A DNA stretch of 64,000 nt from Firmicutes bacterium AM31-12AC (GTDB lineage: Bacteria; Bacillota; Clostridia; Lachnospirales; Lachnospiraceae), in contig QUJA01000001.1 in NCBI GenBank assembly GCA_003480425.1, positions 220,204-284,203 on the forward strand, written 5' to 3'. A model generated the notes under the pieces. It made no database searches and was not told where the DNA came from. It worked only from the letters and a program-made list of their open reading frames with translations. Positions 1 to 7,336 of the stretch are shown piece by piece. Each line of letters begins with the position of its first letter. Position 1 is the stretch's first letter. The position numbers and the translations under genes were made by a program.

Positions 1-629
1 ATAGCAGCCAGTCCATAGATAACAGATGGCATTTGCTTTTTGGGGCGGTTCGTTGGCTGGGATAGCAAAGTACCGATCTCCTGGCGGCTGATTCGTCCAC
101 TCAAAATCAGAAGTGCCGTCAGCTTAATTGCCAGAAATCCTGCCAGCGTCCATTCAATCGCAAACCAGGATAAAGAAAACTGATGACCGATGATCCCCAT
201 GCCTACCAGCTTGGTGGTGACAAGACTGACAATTTCTGAAAGCACCACAGCCACAGGTAATCCTATGAGCATGGCAAGAATACTGGTCAGGAAATCTTCC
301 GCCAGAAGCATACCAAACAGTTTACTTCTACGCATCCCCAACATTAGATAAACACCAAACTCATGCCGTCTGCGCTCGAACTGATACTTGCAGGCAAAAT
401 AGATCAAAAAGAACAGAATACCGAGGGTCATCCCATAAAACGCAGGAATCAGAAGCAGGAGTTTGTCAACTGCGTCACTCTCCATTTTCTGCAAAAAGAG
501 CATCACATCTTGAGTGGAGATGGAAAGAATCATGTAAAATGCAACAATAGAAATCACCAGGGAGCTGAAAAACAGACCGTTTTCCTTTCGGCTGCGGCGA
601 CTGTTCCGAAGAATGAGATTAGAGAACAT
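1..629 (-). CDS. ABC transporter permease, FtsX-like (partial, 3' end outside window)
   Basis: Membrane permease of a peptide-antibiotic (BceAB/MacB-like) exporter. Read on the minus strand from an ATG at 629, the protein begins MFSNLILRNSRRSRKENG, then has a hydrophobic segment (SLVISIVAFYMIL), a long extracellular stretch, and a cytoplasmic motif RRRHEFGVYLMLGMRRSKLF typical of FtsX-family permeases. The start overlaps the end of the ATPase gene by 11 bases (ATGTTCTCTAA), so the two are translationally coupled. The frame is open to base 1, so only about 209 N-terminal residues are seen. The family and the coupling are clear; the substrate is inferred only. Confidence 0.88.
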   Translation of the reverse strand, partial: MFSNLILRNSRRSRKENGLFFSSLVISIVAFYMILSISTQDVMLFLQKMESDAVDKLLLLIPAFYGMTLGILFFLIYFACKYQFERRRHEFGVYLMLGMRRSKLFGMLLAEDFLTSILAMLIGLPVAVVLSEIVSLVTTKLVGMGIIGHQFSLSWFAIEWTLAGFLAIKLTALLILSGRISRQEIGTLLSQPTNRPKKQMPSVIYGLAA

Positions 630-1386
630 TTGCACTGCCCCCTCCCAGTTGCGCCATCACCTTCAGGATGCGCCCGTAGAACTCCTGCTGGCTTTCGTCT
701 CCACGCCGAAGCTCATGAAAGATCACGCCATCCTGGATGAACAGGATGCGCTTACAGAAGCTGGCGGCATTGGAATCATGGGTTACCATCAGGATCGTAG
801 CTTGTTCGTCACGATTCAGGCCGGACAGCTTCTCCATAAGACTTCTTGCGTTCTTAGAATCCAGCGCACCCGTCGGTTCATCGGCAAGGATCATTTGGGG
901 ATGTAAGATCAGAGCCCTTGCTGCCGCAACACGCTGACGCTGGCCACCGGACATCTTGGACGGAAACTTATCCAGAACATCAGAAATTTCCAGATAGTCA
1001 GCCAACTGCTTCAGCCGCTGGCTGCTTTCTGTTTCGGCTACCCCATGCAAGGAAGTCGGGAGCAGGATATTTTCCCTGCCAGTCAGGTTGTCCAGCAATT
1101 CAAAGTTCTGGAATAGATAACCAACTTTTTTGCCACGGTACTCGGCAAGAGCCTTTTCCTTGAGGGATTGCAGAGTATCTCCCTCCACCTGAATGCTTCC
1201 ACCTGTAGGCTGAATCACAGTTGCAATACAGTTGAGAAGCGTGGATTTGCCGGAACCACTGCTTCCCATAATACCGAGAAACTCTCCCGGCATGACCTGA
1301 AAAGTGATTCCGTTCAGTGCTCTCGTCTGGTTTGGCAACGTCCCATAGACTTTGGTAAGATTTTCAATATTCAAAATTGGTTTCAT
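619..1386 (-). CDS. ABC transporter ATP-binding protein (BceA/MacB type)
   Basis: ATPase subunit, 255 residues, pairing with the FtsX-like permease downstream for antimicrobial peptide export or resistance. Visible motifs: Walker A GSSGSGKS, Q-loop LFQNFEL, signature MSGGQRQRVAAARAL, Walker B MILADEPTGALD, and an H-loop histidine in VTHD. The start MKPILNIENL at 1386 is chosen because ATAGGAGG sits 6 bases upstream; a longer upstream frame lacks a ribosome site and homology. A palindrome upstream (1445-1461) suggests control by a BceR-type response regulator, whose gene is not in the window. Confidence 0.93.
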   Translation of the reverse strand: MKPILNIENLTKVYGTLPNQTRALNGITFQVMPGEFLGIMGSSGSGKSTLLNCIATVIQPTGGSIQVEGDTLQSLKEKALAEYRGKKVGYLFQNFELLDNLTGRENILLPTSLHGVAETESSQRLKQLADYLEISDVLDKFPSKMSGGQRQRVAAARALILHPQMILADEPTGALDSKNARSLMEKLSGLNRDEQATILMVTHDSNAASFCKRILFIQDGVIFHELRRGDESQQEFYGRILKVMAQLGGGSANVL

Positions 1387-1444
1387 GTGAATGCCTCCTA
1401 TCCATTTCTGGGTAAATGATAGCACAGAAGCACAATAAATAACA

Positions 1445-1461
1445 CTTACAGTCGCTGTAAG
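1445..1461 (-). promoter_or_regulatory. Palindromic operator candidate of the ABC exporter
   Basis: A perfect inverted repeat, CTTACAG-TCG-CTGTAAG, lies about 60 bases upstream of the ATPase start and just upstream of a weak -10 like TATCAT. The TTACA-N5-TGTAA form resembles boxes bound by BceR-type response regulators in Firmicutes (usually given with a 4-base spacer). The regulator assignment is inference. Confidence 0.5.
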
Positions 1462-1749
1462 GATTCTGTTCCTGTTTTCAGAACAAGAATGACGCATCAA
1501 GCGGAATAAGTATATGTTTTGTAAAAACGTCGGGTGACAATGAAAAAATATGCTGGACTACCGGATTGGCTAACTTGCATTTCTTTGTCAATTCTGGTAA
1601 CCGCTTCAAACATGGAAGTTTCTGTTCTTACTTTTATTATACTCAATCAATAAAATCAACACGGTTCAGCAAATTTTAATTATTTCCAATATGACAAAAT
1701 TGCTTCCTGTTATATTTATCTATTTCTTTATTTCTCTATTATTCCGATC

Positions 1750-1850
1750 CGGTCTTCCAAAGGTATAAATAAGGTGTAAATTATTCGTCAATCATCAAAA
1801 AATCCTTTAAAGCCTAGGCTTTCACAGCATCCATTAAACACTGCCTTGGC
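1750..1850 (-). repeat. Degenerate ~100-bp direct repeat, copy 1
   Basis: Shares the string GTCTTCCAAAGGTATAAATA, then a GTGTAAATT motif and a TTAAACACTG..TGGCA motif, with 3876-3975, in the same order and orientation. On the minus strand both copies can be read as related peptide ends (AKAVFNGCCESLGFKGFFDD-stop here, ATTVFKEWSKSLDFIGFLG-stop in copy 2), each followed by the same untranslated tail. They look like the 3' ends of two copies of a lost gene or insertion sequence; the family is not recognised. Confidence 0.55.
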
Positions 1851-2032
1851 AAACAAATAGTATTTTTATCATTGTTGCATAACCTCGCATTTCTTAGTTT
1901 TTCTTGGTATTTCGGGCTTTGTGAGCCTTTGTAAATTTTTGCTTTCTGGCATAACCTGGTTTATTTTTGCATAATATCGTCAGCAAAAGGTGTAAAATGG
2001 GTTACAAATTAACTGTATAACACATCACATTT

Positions 2033-2779
2033 TTATCCAAATACTTGCTTCAATAATTCAACAACATCCTCGTTTTTCAGCCCATATCTTTTCAATGAAT
2101 TTTGATCAAATGGTTCTAGCTCCAATGAATCAATAAAGCTATGTATATCGGCATCTACTGCTACCGGCAATTCTTCTGTTTTTTCAAGCATAAGTTCCGA
2201 AGCAATACGCAAAACATCTTTTTTATGCTTCTTTATGTCACTAGAATCCACTTTTTCGCCTAAATCTTTTCGCTTTTGTAAATCAAGATATGCTTTTGCT
2301 TTAAAAAGAATGATATATTCTGGCCTTAAAACAGAAAGTCCATTTCTCACTTCTTTTCCATTGAGTAGTGCCTTATAGTAATCATCATTCAAAAGGATTG
2401 CTGATAAACTGGAGACTTCATCATCAATATGAATTGGAGTAATTCCTTTCGCATTTTTTAGTTTAAAATCACTTCTACAAAACAATTCGATCATTTTCGG
2501 AAATTCATCGTCTTCTGGTTTATCAAACCTATAAAATTGAGGGTTGCTACCGTTTGTTGCTTTGTTTCTATATTTTCCATCAACGATAAACTTCCAAAAT
2601 TTCTCGCCAAACTCCGGCGTTAGTGCTTCAATAATCAAAACCATATCCAGATCTCTTGTTGCCCTGAAATTTACTTCATTGCTTTCAAACAGAATATCAC
2701 AGGCTGCGCCACCTATTAAAACATACTGTTCTTCATAATCTTTTAAGTACTTCTGAAATGTATCTAATCCCTTGACCAT
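2033..2779 (-). CDS. AbiEii-like nucleotidyltransferase, toxin of a type IV-like pair
   Basis: 248 residues. The N-terminal part carries a minimal nucleotidyltransferase signature: LIGGAACDILF around residues 22-32 followed by RATRDLDMVL, the GG(x)nDxD pattern of MNT/AbiEii proteins. Such proteins add nucleotides to tRNA or other targets and act as toxins in abortive-infection systems (family knowledge). It overlaps the upstream winged-helix gene by 16 bases, and its ribosome site (AGGAATATGT) lies inside that gene, so the two are coupled. A fragment of a second copy of this gene is at 34846-34930. The AbiEii label is by motif and operon; the exact subfamily is uncertain. Confidence 0.75.
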   Translation of the reverse strand: MVKGLDTFQKYLKDYEEQYVLIGGAACDILFESNEVNFRATRDLDMVLIIEALTPEFGEKFWKFIVDGKYRNKATNGSNPQFYRFDKPEDDEFPKMIELFCRSDFKLKNAKGITPIHIDDEVSSLSAILLNDDYYKALLNGKEVRNGLSVLRPEYIILFKAKAYLDLQKRKDLGEKVDSSDIKKHKKDVLRIASELMLEKTEELPVAVDADIHSFIDSLELEPFDQNSLKRYGLKNEDVVELLKQVFG

Positions 2780-3723
2780 ACATATTCCTCCAACATCTCA
2801 TTAATAGAAATATCTACCCGTTCCTCTTCTTGCTCTTCTTCTGTCAGTGACAGTACTACACTCAAAGGGTCCTGCAAGCCTTTTCCCAAAAAATCAGTGA
2901 AATATCCAACTTCCAAAACAACACACCCAATTTCTTCCAATTCACTTGCTTGCTTTTCTTCTTTCACTCCACTAGCTTTCAGCTCTTTCTTCGTTACCGC
3001 ATAGGTAGGATAAGCGTTATCGGACAAAAGAGAATACTCGCATAAAGCAGAAATACCTGCTTTCTTTTCAAGTTTCATATCTTTTCTCAATATAAATCTT
3101 CGGATCACTGGATTTCTTAACACACTCTCAATCTGCTGCCATAATTGTTCTCGGTCATCCGGAATATTGATAACTCTTGATTTACCTTTCATGCCCAACA
3201 CCTTAACATTTAAATATTCCAACTCATCAAAGCACCGACTTGCAGATTTTGTTGACACTTCCAAACGTTTCGCCGCATCAGATACTCTCACTTCATTCCA
3301 ACGTTCATAAATGGCAATCAAAAGCATTTTTTGCGTCAAAAATGAAATTAAATGAACTGGTGGCAATTCTCTTTCATTTTCCTTACTCAGCAAATAACCA
3401 ATAAATGGAAGAAATACTTGCTTTCCATCTATAACAAAAGGAATTCCTTCTTCCATCAATTTTTCTTTTATATAAAATGTAGTTCGATCAAGAAATATTG
3501 CACAGTTTAATCCTGTCATTTTTTCTACGCCAGCTCTGTCTCTACGTAACATAACAAGTCCGACATCCTCTTTGGGATGAATAGCCATCCATAATACACC
3601 ATTCATCTCTACCGTAAAAATATTATATCTTCCACGATATGCTAACGGGAGCTTTTTATATACCTCTTTATTCTCCGTCATTATTACATTTTGCTGTAAT
3701 GATTTTTCCAAAAATTCTTTCAT
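2764..3723 (-). CDS. AbiEi-like winged-helix regulator, putative antitoxin
   Basis: 319 residues from the start MKEFLEKSLQQ, chosen because AAGGTGA lies just upstream; a longer frame to 3780 has no ribosome site. A central helix-turn-helix (about residues 150-185, RVSDAAKRLEVSTKSASRCFDELE) resembles MarR/AbiEi winged helices. The remainder has no recognisable catalytic motif. Position immediately upstream of and overlapping the nucleotidyltransferase fits the antitoxin/repressor of an AbiE pair. An imperfect inverted repeat in its promoter (3738-3771) is a plausible autoregulatory site. The function is inferred from operon structure. Confidence 0.65.
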   Translation of the reverse strand: MKEFLEKSLQQNVIMTENKEVYKKLPLAYRGRYNIFTVEMNGVLWMAIHPKEDVGLVMLRRDRAGVEKMTGLNCAIFLDRTTFYIKEKLMEEGIPFVIDGKQVFLPFIGYLLSKENERELPPVHLISFLTQKMLLIAIYERWNEVRVSDAAKRLEVSTKSASRCFDELEYLNVKVLGMKGKSRVINIPDDREQLWQQIESVLRNPVIRRFILRKDMKLEKKAGISALCEYSLLSDNAYPTYAVTKKELKASGVKEEKQASELEEIGCVVLEVGYFTDFLGKGLQDPLSVVLSLTEEEQEEERVDISINEMLEEYVWSRD

Positions 3724-3737
3724 ATTAATCACCTTTT

Positions 3738-3771
3738 TATAAAATGTGACTCTTTTTACGTCATATTTATA
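3738..3771. promoter_or_regulatory. Inverted repeat, candidate autoregulatory operator
   Basis: Arms TATAAAATGTGAC (3738-3750) and GTCATATTTATA (3760-3771) are near-complementary around a 9-base spacer and sit 15 bases before the AbiEi-like start codon, where a repressor would block transcription. AbiEi proteins are known to bind inverted repeats in their own promoter; application here is inference. Confidence 0.45.
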
Positions 3772-3827
3772 ATTTATCATGTGTTATTTAATTTTTCAAG
3801 TAATATATGATCACATAATCTAAGAAA

Positions 3828-3855
3828 AAAGACGCAAGATTCAACCTGCGTCTTT
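3828..3855. terminator. Bidirectional hairpin terminator
   Basis: AAAGACGC (3828-3835) pairs perfectly with GCGTCTTT (3848-3855), with A-runs and T-runs outside the stem, so it can act on either strand. It insulates the AbiE-like operon from the decayed sequence to its right. Confidence 0.75.
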
Positions 3856-3875
3856 ACTATTCTAACTAAGCCGAT

Positions 3876-3975
3876 TCGGTCTTCCAAAGGTATAAATAGT
3901 GTGTAAATTCTATACTTTCATCCAAGAAATCCAATAAAATCAAGACTTTTGCTCCATTCCTTAAACACTGTCGTG
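3876..3975 (-). repeat. Degenerate ~100-bp direct repeat, copy 2
   Basis: Second copy of the repeat at 1750-1850, same orientation. The two copies bracket the AbiE-like gene pair, so the pair could have moved or been captured as a unit. The right end abuts the truncated S24 repressor, marking a junction. Confidence 0.55.
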
Positions 3976-4341
3976 GCAGATGAAAAGTACACGTATACTC
4001 ATAAAAACTCCTTTCAAAATGCGCTATCCTGCTGTCATCTTGCACCTGAGAAGACGGATTTTGGAATCCGCATATCTGGTGACAGTATGGAACCAATGTA
4101 TCATACCGGAGATGTTGCATGGGTTCATAAACAAGACAGTATCTCCAACGGTGAAATCGGTATCTTCTATCTCAATGGCAATACCTATATCAAAGAGCTG
4201 CATGACGGACCAGATGGAGTTTACCTTGTTTCATTGAATGAAAAGTATCATCCAATCCAGATTTATGAATCTGATTCTTTTAAAATCTTTGGGAAAGTAA
4301 TCGGAAAATGCAAAGGGGCAGAAATCCCTGGTTTTCATTAA
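3964..4341 (+). pseudogene. LexA/CI-like S24 peptidase repressor, C-terminal fragment
   Basis: The frame holds the self-cleaving peptidase domain of a phage or element repressor: GIRISGDSMEPMYHTGDV carries the catalytic serine, and TYIKELHDG the catalytic lysine. The N-terminal helix-turn-helix is absent, because homology begins near VADEKYTYTHKNSF where the upstream repeat ends. The only start codons are a TTG at 3949 or internal ones without a ribosome site. It is therefore a truncated remnant, probably from the same mobile element as the XRE gene that follows 57 bases later. Confidence 0.75.
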
Positions 4342-4398
4342 AGATCAACTGCAGACTTCTAGCCTGCTCCTGCTGAAAATAATAAAGGAAGTGATAAA

Positions 4399-4599
4399 AT
4401 GGCAATTAACAACACACTTAAAGATATCCGTGAAAAACGAAATCTCGTTCAGGCGGATCTTGCAAAAGCTGTCGGTTCTTGCAGTGATACCATCGGACGC
4501 ATTGAGCGTGGTAAGCGAAATGCTTCTCTCGAAATTGCAATCCGTCTGGCACATTATCTGAAAATGCCAGTAGAAGAGATTTTTCAAATTGAAGACTGA
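4399..4599 (+). CDS. XRE-family transcriptional regulator
   Basis: 66 residues forming one complete Cro/CI-type helix-turn-helix: LKDIREKRNLVQADLAKAVGS then DTIGRIERGKRNASLEIAIRLAHYLKMPVEEIF. A good ribosome site (AAGGAAGTGAT) precedes the ATG. Small stand-alone XRE proteins of this form (YozG/HigA-like) are common on Firmicutes mobile elements. It follows the S24 repressor fragment on the same strand. Target genes are unknown. Confidence 0.88.
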   Translation: MAINNTLKDIREKRNLVQADLAKAVGSCSDTIGRIERGKRNASLEIAIRLAHYLKMPVEEIFQIED

Positions 4600-4657
4600 C
4601 CCGCAAATATCAGAAAACCGAGGACTGTTCCCCAGTTTTTCTTTTTCGCTAAACTAT

Positions 4658-5089
4658 TTAAAGTCCTTTTACAAACTCAACTGCATTTTTTATATCTTTT
4701 TCATCTGGATGCCCTTTTGCTATACCACCCACCAGTTTAAATGGGCCAAATGTGTCATAGCCCTTGCATCCGAATTTTCCGATTGCTGTAGAATGCTTCT
4801 TGTCCAAAATCTGCTCTATGGATTTATAATTCGCACTTCCACCATAAGTACAGATCAGAAATACCCTTTTATCGTCCGGTAGATTCTTCTCTGCAAATCT
4901 CAATATCGACTGATGAAATTTTGAAAAATAGATTCCTGATGCAAACCCAATCATATCATAACTGCTCAGATCTGCATCTGGCTGTTTTACAGCATCAATC
5001 AAATCTACCTGGCACTCTTCTGATATTCCCTTTACTATTTTTTCTGTATTTCCATGATGTACAGATGCATATACGATCGCTTTTCTCAT
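4658..5089 (-). CDS. Flavodoxin family protein
   Basis: 143 residues, small FMN electron carrier or flavodoxin-like reductase. The N-terminal FMN phosphate loop is seen as YASVHHGNTEKIVKGI, followed by SSYDMIGFASGIYFSKFHQSI and the second flavin loop region VFLICTYGGSANYKSIEQIL. Length matches short-chain flavodoxins. Its ATG overlaps the stop codon of the YjbR-like gene by 4 bases (ATGA), so they form one transcription unit. The redox partner is unknown. Confidence 0.88.
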   Translation of the reverse strand: MRKAIVYASVHHGNTEKIVKGISEECQVDLIDAVKQPDADLSSYDMIGFASGIYFSKFHQSILRFAEKNLPDDKRVFLICTYGGSANYKSIEQILDKKHSTAIGKFGCKGYDTFGPFKLVGGIAKGHPDEKDIKNAVEFVKGL

Positions 5090-5459
5090 TTGTTTTCCTT
5101 TCTGTCTGCTCCATCAATCAGGTCATAACTCATATCCAAAAAATCTAATGTCTTTGCTTCACTTACTGATCCATCCAGTAAAATTGTGATCCAGTGCTGT
5201 TTGTTCATATGGTATCCTGACAAAAATCCAAAGGTCTGAATAATCACACTTGTCATTTCCGGATCACATTTTACATTCATAATATCGACAAATTCATTTT
5301 CTTCCAATCCGAGTTTGCATTTTTCAACACTCATAACTACAGCATACCATTTTCCATTCTTATGTCGCAGCACAGCATTATCTGGTGATTGTGCCCATAA
5401 ATACTCCGCACCGTACCATACTGTTTCTTCACATATTCAAAAATTTCTTCTTTCTTCAC
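5086..5459 (-). pseudogene. MmcQ/YjbR family protein, frameshifted
   Basis: The downstream frame (5086-5373) carries HKNGKWYAVVM, KCDPEMTSVI and HWITILLDGSV, typical of the MmcQ/YjbR (DUF419) fold, a small putative DNA-binding protein. The missing N-terminus lies in another frame: a GTG at 5459 with AGGAG 11 bases upstream gives VKKEEIFEYVKKQYGT, and AEYLWAQSPDNAVLRHKNG continues it after a one-base loss near 5406. With that base restored the gene would have 124 residues, the normal family length. It is a pseudogene or a sequencing error. Confidence 0.8.
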
Positions 5460-5599
5460 AGTTTATTCAACTCCTGATTATTCTGATATCCTGCCCATAA
5501 TCATACCATATTTTTAACTCCCGTACTACCTGCCAAATTCTTTTGCATTTTCCCGGTTCTCCTGACTTTAACTAATAGAGGGGTAAAACAGCAAGGACA

Positions 5600-5654
5600 G
5601 GAAGTGAGGATACACTTCCGGGAAATCCCAATTTAGGGTACCCTGCCCTAAATT
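5600..5654 (+). other. Candidate origin of transfer (oriT) hairpins
   Basis: Two adjacent perfect hairpins lie just before the mobilisation gene remnants: GGAAGTG-AGGATA-CACTTCC (5600-5619) and AATTTAGGG-TACCCTG-CCCTAAATT (5630-5654). Relaxase/MobC cassettes of MOBP type usually have their oriT, built of such hairpins, directly upstream of mobC. The assignment rests on position and structure; no nic site can be proven. Confidence 0.5.
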
Positions 5655-5683
5655 GAAAAACGCTGAAAGCAACGATACCCCTC

Positions 5684-5847
5684 CACTGAAGAAACAGTAT
5701 GAGGAAATACACAAGATTGGTGTAAATATCAACCAGATTGCAAAAAAGGTAAATACCACCGGAGATCTATATCCAGAATAAATGCAAGAATTGAAAGAGA
5801 TGGTGAAAGAATTATGGCGTATCTTAAGATCTTCCCCATTAAAGTAA
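5684..5847 (+). pseudogene. mobC: MobC-like relaxosome protein, 3' remnant
   Basis: The frame reads PLKKQYEEIHKIGVNINQIA then KKVNTTGDLYPE-stop-MQELKEMVKELWRI. This is the well-conserved C-terminal part of BacA/MobC mobilisation proteins (GVNINQIAKKxNxTG), interrupted by an in-frame TAA where a glutamate codon is expected. The N-terminal half is missing. The end overlaps the relaxase start at 5814, as in intact mobilisation cassettes. Confidence 0.78.
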
Positions 5848-6753
5848 CAGACAAGAAAATACTGGACTATATTACAAATCCAGATAAGACAGATGAAAAA
5901 CTTTTAGTTTCCAGTTTTGGCTGTTCCCCGGAAACTGCAGATCTTGAATTTTCTATGACAAGAGAAATGGCAAAAAAGAATGGAATGGACAAGGGTGATA
6001 ACCTGGCATTTCATCTGATCCAGTCCTTCAAACCTGGAGAAGTTGATGCCGAAACTGCCCATCGCTTAGGGCAGCAATTTGCAGACGAAGCACTGAAAGG
6101 AAAATGTCCGTATACGTCTGGCTAAAAATCGTAGCAAAGCGAAAGCTCCAAGGCACCTATCCAGAGAAGCTCGCCTGTATATCAATATTTCCACCTATGT
6201 AACAACAGGCAATCGTGAAGGTTTTGAACGATGGGCAAAACTCAATAACCTGAAAGAAGCGGCTCGTACCTTCAACTACCTTTCTGAAAATAACCTGCTG
6301 AATTATGAAGATTTCCAGCAGCATATTTCTGATGTTGATGCTTCTGTTAAAGCGGCTGATCTGAGAATAGCACAAATCACCAGTGATCTGAGCATGCAGA
6401 AAATCATTCAAAAACACTGTGATTCTTACCGGCTTTGCCTTAAAGTAATTGAAGATTATAAATCTTCTAAAAATCCAAAAGCATACCGGACCAAGCATCA
6501 GGCAGAATACCAACTCCACGATTCACTAAAAAAAGAGCTTCAGGATCTCGGTGTTACCAAAATCCCAAGCTCTAATAAAATCCAGAAACAAATTGAAAAT
6601 CTTGAATCTGAACGGGCTGTTACCGTCCGGGAAAAACAGGAATTACAGAAAAAGCAGAAAACACTGGATATCATTCAGCAAAATTTCTCTGTGCTGCTCG
6701 ATGCTCCTGAGAGCAGTTCTAACTTACTTCCGGCGTTTTCTTATGTTTTTTGA
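5814..6753 (+). pseudogene. MobA/relaxase, internally deleted
   Basis: The first frame (5814-6125) is the relaxase N-terminus (MAYLKIFPIKVTDKKILDYI, then CSPETADLEFSMTREMAKKN, LAFHLIQSFKPGEVDAETAH). It breaks at ALKGK, just before the region that should carry the histidine triad. A second frame, open from about 6130 to 6753, is the charged coiled-coil C-terminus (FERWAKLNNLKEAARTFNYL onward, KKELQDLGVTKIPSSNKIQK). The catalytic middle, several hundred residues, is gone. The element can no longer mobilise itself. Confidence 0.82.
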
Positions 6754-7012
6754 CCATAGGTGTTTCCAGTGTAATTCCACTCTGAATGTCTCTTAGGATA
6801 CGTTCTTCATAACTTTTTTCACGCTTTTCCACAATTTTATAAAATTCTTCATATTCCGTTTTAGAAGCAAGCGATTGAACTGCCGTAAACAACCTTTTGC
6901 ATATATCATTCATTTCAGTAGCATCCGGCATTCGCTGATTCTCAAGATAAAACTTCAAGTACATTTTGTATGTTTTATCTGATATTGCACTCTTCTGTTT
7001 TTGTTTTAAGTC
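6719..7012 (-). pseudogene. Unrecognised protein fragment, probably element-derived
   Basis: An 81-codon frame begins MYLKFYLENQRMPDATEMND and ends TPMVKKHKKTPEVS. The same frame stays open upstream to about 7012 (RSYKDLKQKQKSAISDKTYK), so the ATG is internal. It is highly charged with no membrane segment. It overlaps the relaxase end tail-to-tail and starts where the YaiI-like frame ends. I do not recognise the family; the style suggests a conjugative-element protein. Confidence 0.4.
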
Positions 7013-7013
7013 T

Positions 7014-7285
7014 TTATAGCTTCTGTCGTTCCATTAGCATCTGATCAATATTATCATTCGTGTACCATTTACCTGATTGATGAATAGCATAAGCACCTTT
7101 TCCCAATGCCATTGCAGCTACACCGTAGTCCTGTGATACGACAATATCTCCTTTATGGCAAATACTGATCAGTTTATAATCTACTGCATCTGCTCCTGCA
7201 CCGACAACAACAACTTCGCTATAAGCTGATGACAGAACATGATTCGTATCACACAACAAGGAACAGCAGAAAAAACTATAAACAC
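7014..7285 (-). pseudogene. YaiI/YqxD (DUF188) family fragment
   Basis: The frame carries the conserved DUF188 core LCDTNHVL, YSEVVVVGAGADAVDYKLIS, GDIVVSQDYGVAAMALGKGA, YAIHQSG and TNDNIDQMLMERQ. The family's N-terminal VDADACP motif is missing; homology stops where a long perfect hairpin (7264-7299) begins. The basic C-terminal tail after LMER is also replaced. The gene is truncated at both ends and probably non-functional. It may have been hit by the mobile-element insertion that left the neighbouring debris. Confidence 0.78.
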
Positions 7286-7299
7286 AGTTTTTTCTGCTG
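7264..7299. repeat. Perfect 14-bp stem hairpin at a gene breakpoint
   Basis: CAGCAGAAAAAACT (7264-7277) pairs exactly with AGTTTTTTCTGCTG (7286-7299) around an 8-base loop. It lies exactly where homology of the DUF188 gene is lost. It could be a terminator scar or the terminal hairpin of an inserted element. Confidence 0.6.
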
Positions 7300-7336
7300 A
7301 ACATGATTATCCACAATATAAAAAAATAAAAATTCG

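Larger units (their letters stand above)
1387..2032. other. Intergenic region with decayed sequence
   Basis: 646 bases without an intact gene. The right part carries the first copy of a degenerate repeat (1750-1850) and, reading on the minus strand through 1851-1940, a short open stretch that looks like gene remnant. A -10-like TATAAT on the minus strand lies near 1635-1640, followed by a 38-codon ORF (about 1498-1617) without a ribosome site. Otherwise only the operator and promoter of the ABC exporter are recognisable. Confidence 0.5.

Noticed and set aside
1445..1461. Operator as rho-independent terminator
   Set aside because: Stem of 7 bp with no following T-run on either strand, and position in a promoter; an operator is the simpler reading.
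1917..1990. Phage or element attachment site near the AbiE pair
   Set aside because: No tRNA or repeated core could be found on the other side; only the degenerate repeats at 1750 and 3876 are supportable.
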